A stretch of DNA of 8,247 nucleotides, from the NCBI GenBank assembly GCA_964647255.1, contig CAZYGI010000119.1:1-8247 (forward strand). Direction: 5' to 3'. The notes under the pieces were generated by a model, which saw only the letters and a program-made list of their open reading frames with translations, was not told the origin of the DNA and did not search any database. Within the stretch, counting starts at the first letter, position 1. Each line of letters opens with the position of its first letter. Shown one piece after another: positions 1-6,567 of the stretch. The stretch comes from CAWJEL01 sp964647255. GTDB taxonomy: Bacteria; Chloroflexota; Anaerolineae; CG2-30-64-16. The position numbers were made by a program, and so were the translations under genes.

Positions 1-724
1 TCTGGTCGGTGTTCCAGCCCTTGGTCACCACCGTCGTCCCGCCGATGTGCACGAGAGGCAGCGTGAAGACGTTCAGGCCGCCGGTGTGAAATAGCGGGCT
101 GATCAGCGGCACCACGTCGTCGGGTGTCACCCCCCAACTCATGACCGTGTTGATCGAGTTGGCCGCCATGCTGCCGTGCGTCAGCACCGCGCCCTTGGGG
201 AGGCCGGTGGTCCCGCCGGTGTAGCACAGCACCCATGGATCGTCCCACGTCAGCTCGACGCCCGGCGTGGGCGTGACGGGGTGCGCCTCCCGCCGGGAGA
301 AGGGCAGGTCGTCCGCCGCGGCAGGCGCATCAAGGCTGATAAAACGTTTGACCGACGGCAACCGGCCGCGCAGGGCATTGACCTGCTCCCCGAACTCGTC
401 GCTGTAGACGAGCGCCACGGGCTCTGCATCCAGCAGCACCCGCTCCATCTCGGGCACGGCCAGCCGCCAGTTGAGGTTCTGCAGGATCCCGCCGAGGACG
501 CCCAGGGCGAACCAGATGTCCAGGTACGCAACGCTGTTGCTCGCCAGCACGGCGACCCGGTCCCCCTTGGCCACGCCGAGTTCATCGGCCAGGAAGTGCG
601 CAGTGCGATTCATCTGCCGGAACCAGTCCCGGTAGGTGATCGCCCGCCCGCCGATCGTGTCAATCAGCGCCACCTTGTGCGGGGACAGCTTATCGCGTCG
701 CCCCAACCAGTCACCGATGAACAT
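1..724 (-). CDS. AMP-forming acyl-CoA synthetase, N-terminal part (cut by window edge)
   Basis: Member of the ANL (acyl-CoA synthetase/luciferase) superfamily, which activates a carboxylic acid as acyl-AMP and transfers it to CoA in the cytoplasm. The 241 visible residues begin MFIGDWLGRRDKLSP and contain the ATP-binding P-loop YTGGTTGLPKG at residues 168-178, followed by the PLFHTGGLNVF segment at about 210-220. The C-terminal half, with the adenine-binding and hinge motifs and the catalytic lysine, lies beyond position 1, so the substrate cannot be guessed. It starts at ATG 722-724, preceded by a purine-rich GGGGAAGGG 3 nt upstream. It is the last visible gene of the run, 70 bp after the hydrolase at 795-1865, with the heptamer repeat array between them. 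It is a clear paralogue of the synthetase at 1877-3427 (shared IGD.LGRR, GKGDRV-like, NWRL and VYSDEF-like segments). Family assignment is firm; specificity is unknown. Confidence 0.93.
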   Translation of the reverse strand, partial: MFIGDWLGRRDKLSPHKVALIDTIGGRAITYRDWFRQMNRTAHFLADELGVAKGDRVAVLASNSVAYLDIWFALGVLGGILQNLNWRLAVPEMERVLLDAEPVALVYSDEFGEQVNALRGRLPSVKRFISLDAPAAADDLPFSRREAHPVTPTPGVELTWDDPWVLCYTGGTTGLPKGAVLTHGSMAANSINTVMSWGVTPDDVVPLISPLFHTGGLNVFTLPLVHIGGTTVVTKGWNTDQ

Positions 725-736
725 AGACCCTTCCCC

Positions 737-805
737 GTGATCAGTGATCAGTGATCAGTGGTCAGTGGACAGCTAACTGATCACCGACCACAGATCACTG
801 ACCAC
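737..805. repeat. Inverted array of 7-bp repeats (GTGATCA / TGATCAC)
   Basis: Five head-to-tail heptamers occupy 737-771: GTGATCA three times, then GTGGTCA and GTGGACA. After a 6-nt centre (772-777), four heptamers of the opposite sense follow at 778-805: TGATCAC, CGACCAC, AGATCAC, TGACCAC. Folded back, the inner four on each side match at 23 of 28 positions, so the array could form a long imperfect hairpin. It fills the spacer between the hydrolase and the downstream synthetase and supplies the hydrolase stop codon (795-797, inside the third opposite-sense unit). There is no T-run typical of a Rho-independent terminator. Function unknown; an intercistronic RNA stem or simple repeat expansion are both possible. 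Confidence 0.85.
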
Positions 806-1865
806 TCACCAGCGCCAAAAACGCGTCCACCCACTCGGCCGGATGCTCGATGTGCGGCGAATGCGCGCAGTCGGCCAGCAGGACCTCGCGGTAGGCGCCG
901 CCGGCCGCGGTGTACTGTTCCAGCACGGTGCGGGTCTGGCCCACCATAGGCTGGGGCGGATAGACCTCGTCGCCGGGCCAGCCGGGCACGTAGCCGAGCT
1001 TGCCCAGCGCCCCAAAGTCGAACAAGGACAGGTCGCCGACGATCATATCGCTGTCGCCGTGGATCCAGAGCACGGGCGGCTTCGGGGTTGCGGCCAGCAG
1101 GTCGGGCGCCTCGTCAGCCAGATACTTGGGCGACCAGCAGTTGACCGGGCCCAGCACGCCCGGCGCGACGTTCGGCCAGTTGGCCGAGGGCACGAAATCG
1201 CCGGGATAGCGCTCGGGGCCGGCCTTCTCCTGCAGCGCGGCGGTCAGGAAGTCCTCCTCGCGCGCGGCGCGGAACGGCGCCTTGTAGTAGAACGCGTTGA
1301 TGACGTTGCGCGGCGAGTTCGGGTCGTCGGCGGTGCGATCCCCTGCGAGGATGAGCTTGACAAACTCAGGGTTCACCACGCCCCCGCCCGAGCCGGCGCA
1401 GTCGTCATAACATGGCATTCCTTCGACGCCCTTGCTGCCGCCGAAGCCGTAGGGGCTCACCGGCGCTTGCAGCGTCACGGTGATCACCCTGGCCGGGTGG
1501 TCGGCGATGAAGCGGTAGGCGACCCCGCCGCCGGCCGACCAGGCCACCAGGTGGCAGCGCTCGACGCCGAGCGCGACCAGCAGCGCATCCAGGTCATCGC
1601 TCCAATCGCGGTAGCCGCGGGTCGCGTCAATCAATTTGTCCTCGGTCCAGCCGTAGCCGCGCAGGTCGGGCGCGAGGCAGCGGAAGCCGTGGCCGGCCAG
1701 GACGACCATCAGCTCCTCCCAGTAGGTCGCGGCCGAGAAGTTGCCGTGGATGAAAACGATCGGTGTGCCGTCGGCCGGGCCGCACGACAGCACGTGCTGG
1801 CGCAGCCGCGGCGTGTCAACCAAGGTCGAGGTGATGCCGGGAAGGGTCGGGATAACGTCTGTCAT
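795..1865 (-). CDS. Alpha/beta hydrolase, large-cap type
   Basis: A 356-residue alpha/beta-hydrolase-fold enzyme, probably a cytoplasmic esterase, thioesterase or lactonase; no signal peptide is visible. The oxyanion-hole segment FIHGN is at 38-42, the nucleophile elbow is AWSAGG with Ser110, the acid is in IHGDSDMIV (Asp273 probable), and the catalytic His is in CAHSPHIEHP (His335 probable). The elbow has Ala in place of the first Gly of GxSxG, which occurs in this fold. Residues of about 135-250 form a long cap with Cys152 and Cys156 close together, making the protein longer than the usual 260-300. It starts at ATG 1863-1865, 11 bp after the upstream synthetase stop, and its ribosome binding site overlaps that stop. 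The last residues, VSGQ, and the stop are encoded by the heptamer array, so the C-terminus has been set by repeat DNA. Substrate unknown. Confidence 0.9.
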   Translation of the reverse strand: MTDVIPTLPGITSTLVDTPRLRQHVLSCGPADGTPIVFIHGNFSAATYWEELMVVLAGHGFRCLAPDLRGYGWTEDKLIDATRGYRDWSDDLDALLVALGVERCHLVAWSAGGGVAYRFIADHPARVITVTLQAPVSPYGFGGSKGVEGMPCYDDCAGSGGGVVNPEFVKLILAGDRTADDPNSPRNVINAFYYKAPFRAAREEDFLTAALQEKAGPERYPGDFVPSANWPNVAPGVLGPVNCWSPKYLADEAPDLLAATPKPPVLWIHGDSDMIVGDLSLFDFGALGKLGYVPGWPGDEVYPPQPMVGQTRTVLEQYTAAGGAYREVLLADCAHSPHIEHPAEWVDAFLALVSGQ

Positions 1866-1872
1866 GGTGTTG

Positions 1873-1878
1873 CTCCTC
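1873..1878 (-). promoter_or_regulatory. Ribosome binding site GAGGAG overlapping the upstream stop codon
   Basis: On the coding strand, GAGGAG lies 7 nt before the ATG of the hydrolase (1865) and shares two bases with the TGA of the synthetase (1877-1879). This arrangement is typical of translational coupling and supports both gene ends. Confidence 0.75.
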
Positions 1879-3427
1879 AGGGTGCTGCTGTGAATCTCTC
1901 CCGCAGCTCTCGCTTCAGGATCTTGCCCGCCGCAGAGATCGGCAAGGCGTCCAGGAATTCGACGCGGCGCGGCACTTTGTAGCGCGCCAGGTTGTTTTGC
2001 AGGAAGGCGATCAGCTCTTCACCGGTTACGGCAGCGCCCGGCTTCCGCACGACGCAGGCCAGCCCCACCTCGCCCCACTTCGGGTCGGGCAGGCCGACGA
2101 CCGCGCACATGTGGACCGCGGGATGCCGGTAAAGCGCCGCCTCGATCTCGGCCGGGTAGACGTTCTCGCCGCCGGAGATGAACATGTCCTTGAGGCGATC
2201 CACGATGAAGAAATACCAGTCCTCGTCGCAGGTGGCCAGGTCGCCGGTGTGGAACCAGCCCCCGGCATCCACGGCCGCGGCGCTGGCCTCGGGGTTGCCC
2301 CAATAGCCGGAGCAGTAGCTTGGCCCTTTCAGCACCAGTTCGCCCACCTCGCCGGGCGGCAGAGGACGATTCTCCTCGTCCACGATGCGGGCGTCCACGA
2401 AGAAGTTGGGGCGGCCGATGGAGCCCGCCTTGCGAATGGCATCCTCCGGCGCCAGCGCGAAGATGCCCGGCCCGAACTCGGTCATGCCGAAGCCTTGCTT
2501 GAACCGGATGCCCTTCTCGGCCGTGTACTTCTGCACCAGCGGCACCGGCAGCGGCGCGCCGCCGGAGGTGCAGAAGCGCAGGCTGGTCAGGTTTGCGGTC
2601 GCCCAGTTCGGCGCCTGGGTCATCATCTGGTACATGGTCGGCACGCCGCCGAAGACCGTGACTTTGTAGCGCTCGATCAGGTCGAGCACCTGGGCGGGGT
2701 CGAACTGGCGGGTCAGGATCGTCGTCCCGCCGAAGATCACCTGCGGCAGCGTGTAGACGAGCAGCCCGCCGGTATGGAACATCGGGAAGACGTTCAGGTA
2801 GACGTCGTTGTGCGTGACGTCGTGGATCACGGTGTTGAGCGTGTTCCAGGCGATCTGCCGGTGGCTGATTTCCGCGCCCTTGGCCAGGCCGGTGGTGCCG
2901 CCGGTGAAGAGCAGCGCGGCGATGTCCTCCGCCTCCAGCGTCTCACACGTCACCGGATCCGCAGGCGAGCCGTCGCGCACATCGCCAAAGAGGCGGCTGT
3001 CGGCCACCCCCGGGCCCTCAAGGTGCAGGTAGTGGGTGATGGAGGCCGAGGCGGGGCTGGCCTGCAGGTTGGCGATCGTCAGCCGGAAGTCGTCGGAGTA
3101 GACGATCGCCTTCGGCGTGGTGTCTTCGCACAGCCGAGCCAGCTCCTGGGGATGGAGCCGCCAGTTGAACGCCACGTGGATCGCGCCGAGCTTGTTCAGC
3201 GCAAAAAACAGATCCAGGTGCTCGATGCTGTCGCGCGCAAAGATGCCCACTCGGTCGCCCTTGCCTACCCCCACTTCGTTGCGCAAATAGTGCGCCAGCC
3301 GGTTCGCGCGCTCGTTCATCTCGCGGTAAGTAAGCTGAGGCTCGCCGGGCTTGCCCGCATCAATAATGGCTATCCTGTTGGGACTATAGATTTCTCGTCG
3401 CCCCAGGTAATCACCGATATACACCAT
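1877..3427 (-). CDS. AMP-forming acyl-CoA synthetase, full length
   Basis: Complete ANL-superfamily acyl-CoA synthetase of 516 residues, the normal length for fatty-acid or aromatic-acid CoA ligases. Motifs appear in order: P-loop FTGGTTGLAKG (174-184; Ala182 replaces the usual Pro), FGMTE (313-317), HTGD (393-396), the hinge segment RLKDMFISGGENVYP (411-425) and the C-terminal catalytic lysine in SAAGKILKRELRE (Lys502). It is expected to be cytoplasmic and to feed a CoA thioester to its neighbours. ATG 3425-3427 is only 1 nt from the Shine-Dalgarno sequence; the next codon, GTG (3422-3424), is better spaced, and starting there gives a terminus that aligns with the paralogue MFIGDWLGRR. The true start may therefore be GTG, 3 bp shorter. 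The gap from the small membrane-protein gene is 15 bp and to the following hydrolase 11 bp, so it is part of the operon. Acid substrate not deducible. Confidence 0.95.
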   Translation of the reverse strand: MVYIGDYLGRREIYSPNRIAIIDAGKPGEPQLTYREMNERANRLAHYLRNEVGVGKGDRVGIFARDSIEHLDLFFALNKLGAIHVAFNWRLHPQELARLCEDTTPKAIVYSDDFRLTIANLQASPASASITHYLHLEGPGVADSRLFGDVRDGSPADPVTCETLEAEDIAALLFTGGTTGLAKGAEISHRQIAWNTLNTVIHDVTHNDVYLNVFPMFHTGGLLVYTLPQVIFGGTTILTRQFDPAQVLDLIERYKVTVFGGVPTMYQMMTQAPNWATANLTSLRFCTSGGAPLPVPLVQKYTAEKGIRFKQGFGMTEFGPGIFALAPEDAIRKAGSIGRPNFFVDARIVDEENRPLPPGEVGELVLKGPSYCSGYWGNPEASAAAVDAGGWFHTGDLATCDEDWYFFIVDRLKDMFISGGENVYPAEIEAALYRHPAVHMCAVVGLPDPKWGEVGLACVVRKPGAAVTGEELIAFLQNNLARYKVPRRVEFLDALPISAAGKILKRELRERFTAAP

Positions 3428-3428
3428 G

Positions 3429-3435
3429 CCTCCTT
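3429..3435 (-). promoter_or_regulatory. Shine-Dalgarno AAGGAGG that bears on the synthetase start
   Basis: A near-perfect AAGGAGG on the coding strand sits 1 nt from the ATG at 3425-3427 but 4 nt from the GTG at 3422-3424. Spacing and the match to the paralogue's N-terminus both favour GTG initiation, although ATG cannot be excluded. Confidence 0.7.
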
Positions 3436-3442
3436 GCGCCCT

Positions 3443-3913
3443 TCATTCATCACATGGCCAGGGCGACCCCGTGCCCACCACGTAACTGATCGCAATACCG
3501 CGATACTGCGACACGCGCCTTATCCCCTCATTGTCGTTATCTCGAAACGACTCTTCGTAACAGATCAGTAGGCTGTTATGCCCTTGCCACTTGGTATCGA
3601 CAGCAAGGGTTCCGTAGGCTCCCATGAAGACATTTCCTCGCCGCATTGGGTGTGCTGTCACGACGTCAGTGACAGGCACGATGCTTACCTGAGGAGTGTA
3701 GGCAGTTGTTGCCCCGCAATCTGTCAAGTAAGCCACCGCTTTCAGGCGATCGTCCGGAGAGATTCTCTGGTTAACCAGAGTATTAGCGCAGTACGCACCA
3801 AACAGCTTATCTATTGCCAACCAGCCGGCGGCCAAAGTGAGACCGCACAGCGTGATAGCTCCTGCCAATGCAATCGCCAGTACCTTTGCTCTGCGATGCC
3901 GGGGACTCGTCAT
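3443..3913 (-). CDS. Small membrane-anchored protein of unknown function
   Basis: A 156-residue protein starting MTSPRHRRAK, with a positively charged N-terminus followed by one hydrophobic segment at about 11-34 (VLAIALAGAITLCGLTLAAG onward). It is probably a signal anchor with the rest outside the membrane. The exported part contains YCANTLVNQ, SPDDRLKAVAYLTDCGATT (52-70) and QVSIVP (75-80). The pattern of a Cys before a LKAV..xxDCGATT..xQVSI core resembles a family of small uncharacterised bacterial proteins I recall from proteobacteria, with no known function. Cys42 and Cys66 could form a disulfide. ATG 3911-3913 overlaps the TGA of the KASIII-like gene as ATGA (4 bp), indicating translational coupling; a longer frame reaching 4057 is only the shadow of that gene. 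GC is about 54% by hand count of four 60-base lines, clearly below the flanking genes, suggesting later acquisition. Its role beside acyl-CoA enzymes is unexplained. Confidence 0.78.
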   Translation of the reverse strand: MTSPRHRRAKVLAIALAGAITLCGLTLAAGWLAIDKLFGAYCANTLVNQRISPDDRLKAVAYLTDCGATTAYTPQVSIVPVTDVVTAHPMRRGNVFMGAYGTLAVDTKWQGHNSLLICYEESFRDNDNEGIRRVSQYRGIAISYVVGTGSPWPCDE

Positions 3914-4905
3914 GCTGTCCACACCCACGCGTTGCACGCCATGGCCATGCCGCCGCCGGTGGCGCAGAAGATTACCCGCATGCCAGGCTCCAAGCGACCT
4001 TTTTCCACTGCGTCGTCCAATGCCATCGGGATGCAGGCCGATCCGGTATAGCCCCACTTGTCCATGATCCAGTGCGTCTTCGTCATCGGCTGGCCCAGGC
4101 GTCCCATCACGTCCTCGATGGTGCGCAGGTTGAGCTGGGTGAACAGGAAGAGATCCACGTCATCCACGGCCCACCCGGCCTTGCGACAGACCTCTCGCAC
4201 CAGCGCGGGCCAGTTCTCGCTGTTGAACGTGGCCGGGAACTTCTTGACGAACTGGACGCGCGGCCGGCCGTGCTCCGCCAGGCTCGCCTCCGTGACCGGC
4301 CGATAGGTGCCGCCGCTGTAGATGCCCAGGGCGTCGTGGTACTCGCCCGCGCCCACCAGCTTGCCCGCGATGAAGCCCGGTGCATCCCCCGCCCCCAACA
4401 CGACCGCGCCCGCGCCGTCGGCGAAGAGCGTGGCCGTGTAGATGTCATGCCAGTCCAGGTACCTGGTCATGCCGTACGCGCCGGCCACCAGCACATGGTT
4501 GACCTCCGGATCGGTGGCGATCATGCGCGCGGCCGCGTCCAGGCCGGTGACCCACGCCGCGCATGCGCAGTTGACGTCATACGTGCCGGCGCGCGCGGCG
4601 CCAAGCTTGGCCTGCACCACCGACGCGGTGGCCGGGCTGATGTAGTCGGGCGTGTCGGTGGCGATGACGATCAGGTCGAGCGCTTCGGCCGCGATGCCGG
4701 CGCGGGCAAGCGCCTGCCGCGCGGCCGGCACGATCAGGTCGGATGTGGCCTGGCCCTCGGCCATGATGTGACGTTCCCGGATGCCGACTTTGGCGACGAG
4801 CCATTCGTCCACCGGCTTGCCCACCAGCGGCTCGAACTCGGCGTTGGTCATCACCCGGTCGGGGACGCAGCGGCCTGTGGCGACGATCTGTGCGGTGCGC
4901 GGCAT
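3910..4905 (-). CDS. Ketoacyl synthase III-like protein with Cys but no His/Asn
   Basis: A 331-residue thiolase-fold protein of the FabH (KASIII) class. The acyl-accepting Cys is Cys115 in DVNCACAAWVTGL, and FADGAGAVVL (161-170) and the C-terminal FCATGGGMAMA stretch (313-323) are conserved fold elements. At the site of FabH His244, where HQANLR is expected, the sequence is LFTQLNLRTI with Thr256. At the site of Asn274 (GNTSAA) it is WGYTGSACIP with Tyr286. In FabH, His and Asn drive decarboxylation of malonyl-ACP, so this protein probably does not do decarboxylating condensation; it could be an acyltransferase, a non-decarboxylating condensing enzyme or a thioester lyase. It starts at ATG 4903-4905, 4 nt after the hydrolase stop, with GGAG at 4913-4916. 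An upstream extension to 4962 is shadow sequence. It is coupled by ATGA to the small membrane-protein gene. Confidence 0.9.
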   Translation of the reverse strand: MPRTAQIVATGRCVPDRVMTNAEFEPLVGKPVDEWLVAKVGIRERHIMAEGQATSDLIVPAARQALARAGIAAEALDLIVIATDTPDYISPATASVVQAKLGAARAGTYDVNCACAAWVTGLDAAARMIATDPEVNHVLVAGAYGMTRYLDWHDIYTATLFADGAGAVVLGAGDAPGFIAGKLVGAGEYHDALGIYSGGTYRPVTEASLAEHGRPRVQFVKKFPATFNSENWPALVREVCRKAGWAVDDVDLFLFTQLNLRTIEDVMGRLGQPMTKTHWIMDKWGYTGSACIPMALDDAVEKGRLEPGMRVIFCATGGGMAMACNAWVWTA

Positions 4906-4909
4906 GGCC

Positions 4910-5716
4910 TTACTCCGTGAGAAAGCGCAAGACTGCCTGGCTGGCCGCCTCCGGCGCCTCAATCGGGAAGATGTGCCCGGCGTCCGGCAGGATGACGACC
5001 CGGGCGTGCGGGATCTCGCGGCGGAGCAGATCGGCGTTGCCGGGCGGAACCACCCGGTCGTGTTCGCCGAAGAGGATGCGCGTCGGGACAGTGACCGCCT
5101 TCAGTTTGCCCTCGAACGCGGCGGCCGGGGCGAGCAATCCCAGCCCGATCGCCATCTGTGCCTGGTACGCCGCGGGAGGCACCGGGTTTGTGAACCGGTA
5201 GGCCCCCAGCTCCTGCACGACCTCAGGGTGCGCTTCGGGGAAGCCGGGCGCGCAGGCGACCGCCACCCCGCGCCTCACCACGTCGGCCGGGTCGCCGGAG
5301 CGATCCAGCATGACCGCCAGCGCCTCGGGGGTGACCGGGAGCGCGTTTGGCCCGCCGAAGTTGGTGGAGGCCAGGATCAGCTTGCCCACGAGCTCAGGCC
5401 GGTCGAGCACGAGCTGCTGCGCGATGAAGCCGCCCATCGAATGGCCCATCACCGCGGCCCGACGCAGCCCCAGCGCCTCGATCAGCCCGGCGGTATCCGC
5501 CGCAAGCATGGCCGCGCTGTACGGGCCGGCCGGCTGGTTGCTCTGCCCCGCGCCGCGGTTGTCGAAGGCGATCACCTGGTACTGCTCGGCCAGCAGCGGG
5601 ATCATCTTGTGCCACTGCCACAGCCCGTACCCCAGCCCCGAAATCAGCACCAGCGGCTCGCCCGTGCCGTGGACCTCATAGTAAATCGAAATCCCGTTGG
5701 TTTGAACCTTCGGCAT
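4910..5716 (-). CDS. Alpha/beta hydrolase, 3-oxoadipate enol-lactonase/esterase type
   Basis: A 268-residue alpha/beta hydrolase of standard length starting MPKVQTNGISIYYEVHGTG. The triad is visible: Ser93 in GHSMGG, Asp220 in FGEHDRVVP and His248 in DAGHIFPIEAP; the oxyanion segment is ISGLGYG (25-31). The overall pattern (YYEVHGxGEPLVLISG, FDNRGxGxS) is that of the broad group including enol-lactonases and small esterases, and the actual substrate cannot be told. The start is ATG 5714-5716, preceded by GGGAGG 4 nt upstream. A TTG further upstream (5752) would give MVSWLVGWLGG, which is just translated tetranucleotide repeat, so it is rejected. It has a 4-nt gap to the KASIII-like gene, whose ribosome binding site lies within its last codons. 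It is separated from the SDR gene by the AACC/AACT tract. Confidence 0.9.
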   Translation of the reverse strand: MPKVQTNGISIYYEVHGTGEPLVLISGLGYGLWQWHKMIPLLAEQYQVIAFDNRGAGQSNQPAGPYSAAMLAADTAGLIEALGLRRAAVMGHSMGGFIAQQLVLDRPELVGKLILASTNFGGPNALPVTPEALAVMLDRSGDPADVVRRGVAVACAPGFPEAHPEVVQELGAYRFTNPVPPAAYQAQMAIGLGLLAPAAAFEGKLKAVTVPTRILFGEHDRVVPPGNADLLRREIPHARVVILPDAGHIFPIEAPEAASQAVLRFLTE

Positions 5717-5725
5717 ACCCCCTCC

Positions 5726-5779
5726 CAACCAACCAACCAACCAACTAACCAACTAACCAACTAACCAACCAACAAACCA
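5726..5779. repeat. Tetranucleotide tract (AACC/AACT)n
   Basis: Plus strand reads five AACC units, then alternating AACT and AACC units, then AACC, AACA and AACC; on the coding strand this is (GGTT)n with GTTA interruptions. It fills the space between the SDR stop (5784) and the hydrolase start (5716) and runs directly into the hydrolase ribosome binding site. The coding strand has many spaced GG pairs, which could form a two-tetrad G-quadruplex. Related tracts occur at 6568-6677 and 7857-7885. Confidence 0.9.
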
Positions 5780-5783
5780 CCCC

Positions 5784-6548
5784 TCACGTCCCCACCACCA
5801 GCCCGCCGTCCACCCGCAGCACCGCGCCGGAGATGAAGCTGGCTTCATCGGACGCCAGGAAGCAGTAGGCGTTGGCGATGTCTTCCGGCTGGCCCATGCG
5901 GCCCAGCGGGGTCTTCGCCACCATCCCTTCGATGACCTTCTCAGGCATGGCCGCCAGGATCTCGGTGGCGGTGAAGCCAGGCGCGACCGCGTTGACGCGG
6001 ATGCCGTACTTGCCCAACTCGCGGGACCACACCTGGGTCATGCCGATGACGCCGGCCTTGGTCGCCACGTAGTTGGTCTGGCCGAAGTTGCCGTAGAGAC
6101 CCACGACCGAGCTGGCGTTGAGGATGACGCCGCCGCCCTGCCGGATCATGACGGGCGCGACCGCCTGGGCGCAGTTGAAGACGCCCTTGAGATTGATCGC
6201 GATCACCAGATCGAAATCGGCCTCGGGCATCTGCTTGACCAGCTCGCCGTCCTTGAAGCGGATGAGTTGGTTATCCCGCACGATGCCGGCGTTGTTCACC
6301 AGCACGTCAACCCGGCCGAATTTGGCGACCACGTCGTCAACCCAGGCCTGCACCGCGGCCCGATCGGTGACGTTCACTTTGTAGAATGCCGCGGCCGGCC
6401 CCAGGTCGGCGACGGCCGCCTGCCCGGCCCCTTCGTTCACGTCGCAGATGACCACTTTCGCGCCTTCGGCCGCGAACTTCAGCGCCGTGGCCTTGCCGAT
6501 CCCGGCTGCACCGCCGGTGATGAGACAGACTTTGTTATTCAGACGCAT
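5784..6548 (-). CDS. FabG-like short-chain dehydrogenase/reductase
   Basis: Classical SDR of 254 residues, the standard FabG length, interconverting a hydroxyl and a keto group with a nicotinamide cofactor, usually as a tetramer. Visible features: cofactor loop TGGAAGIG (11-18), acidic Asp36 at the end of the second strand (VVICDVNE), which in classical SDRs favours NAD(H) over NADP(H), NNAG (85-88), and the active-site set Asn119 (INLKG), Ser147 (NASSV), Tyr160 and Lys164 (YVATK). PG at 190-191 and the C-terminal ISGAVLRVDGGL are typical. A likely substrate is a 3-hydroxyacyl or 3-oxoacyl thioester, given the neighbours; NAD preference would lean toward oxidation. It starts at ATG 6546-6548 with a strong AAGGAGGG ribosome binding site. 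The 284-bp leader before it holds element A and degenerate tetranucleotide repeats; I found no convincing promoter there. Confidence 0.95.
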   Translation of the reverse strand: MRLNNKVCLITGGAAGIGKATALKFAAEGAKVVICDVNEGAGQAAVADLGPAAAFYKVNVTDRAAVQAWVDDVVAKFGRVDVLVNNAGIVRDNQLIRFKDGELVKQMPEADFDLVIAINLKGVFNCAQAVAPVMIRQGGGVILNASSVVGLYGNFGQTNYVATKAGVIGMTQVWSRELGKYGIRVNAVAPGFTATEILAAMPEKVIEGMVAKTPLGRMGQPEDIANAYCFLASDEASFISGAVLRVDGGLVVGT

Positions 6549-6555
6549 ACAGAAC

Positions 6556-6562
6556 CCTCCTT
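6556..6562 (-). promoter_or_regulatory. Shine-Dalgarno AAGGAGG of the SDR gene
   Basis: Coding strand AAGGAGG lies 7 nt before ATG 6548. It fixes the SDR start and marks the point where the repeat-filled leader ends. Confidence 0.8.
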
Positions 6563-6567
6563 GTTGC

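Noticed and set aside
737..805. CRISPR array or iteron-type replication origin
   Set aside because: Units are 7 bp with no spacers, no cas genes or replication initiator nearby, and the sense flips in the middle.
843..3571. Long plus-strand open frames (843-1982 and 1997-3571), together nearly 2.7 kb, and another at 3868-4920
   Set aside because: They are antisense shadows of well-supported minus-strand enzymes in GC-rich DNA. Their translations are Arg/Gly/His-rich with no recognisable domain, and no ribosome binding sites support them.
3765..3780. 16-bp perfect palindrome CTCTGGTTAACCAGAG inside the small membrane-protein gene
   Set aside because: It has no loop, encodes ordinary residues at a plausible place in the protein, and has no second copy in the window; it may be chance.
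5717..5752. Upstream TTG start giving MVSWLVGWLGG on the hydrolase
   Set aside because: The extension is translated repeat; ATG 5716 has GGGAGG close by and begins the conserved domain.
1..6548. Assigning OleABCD olefin biosynthesis
   Set aside because: SDR is short FabG type, hydrolases carry Ser rather than Asp nucleophiles, and the complete KASIII lacks His and Asn. Only the enzyme classes match.
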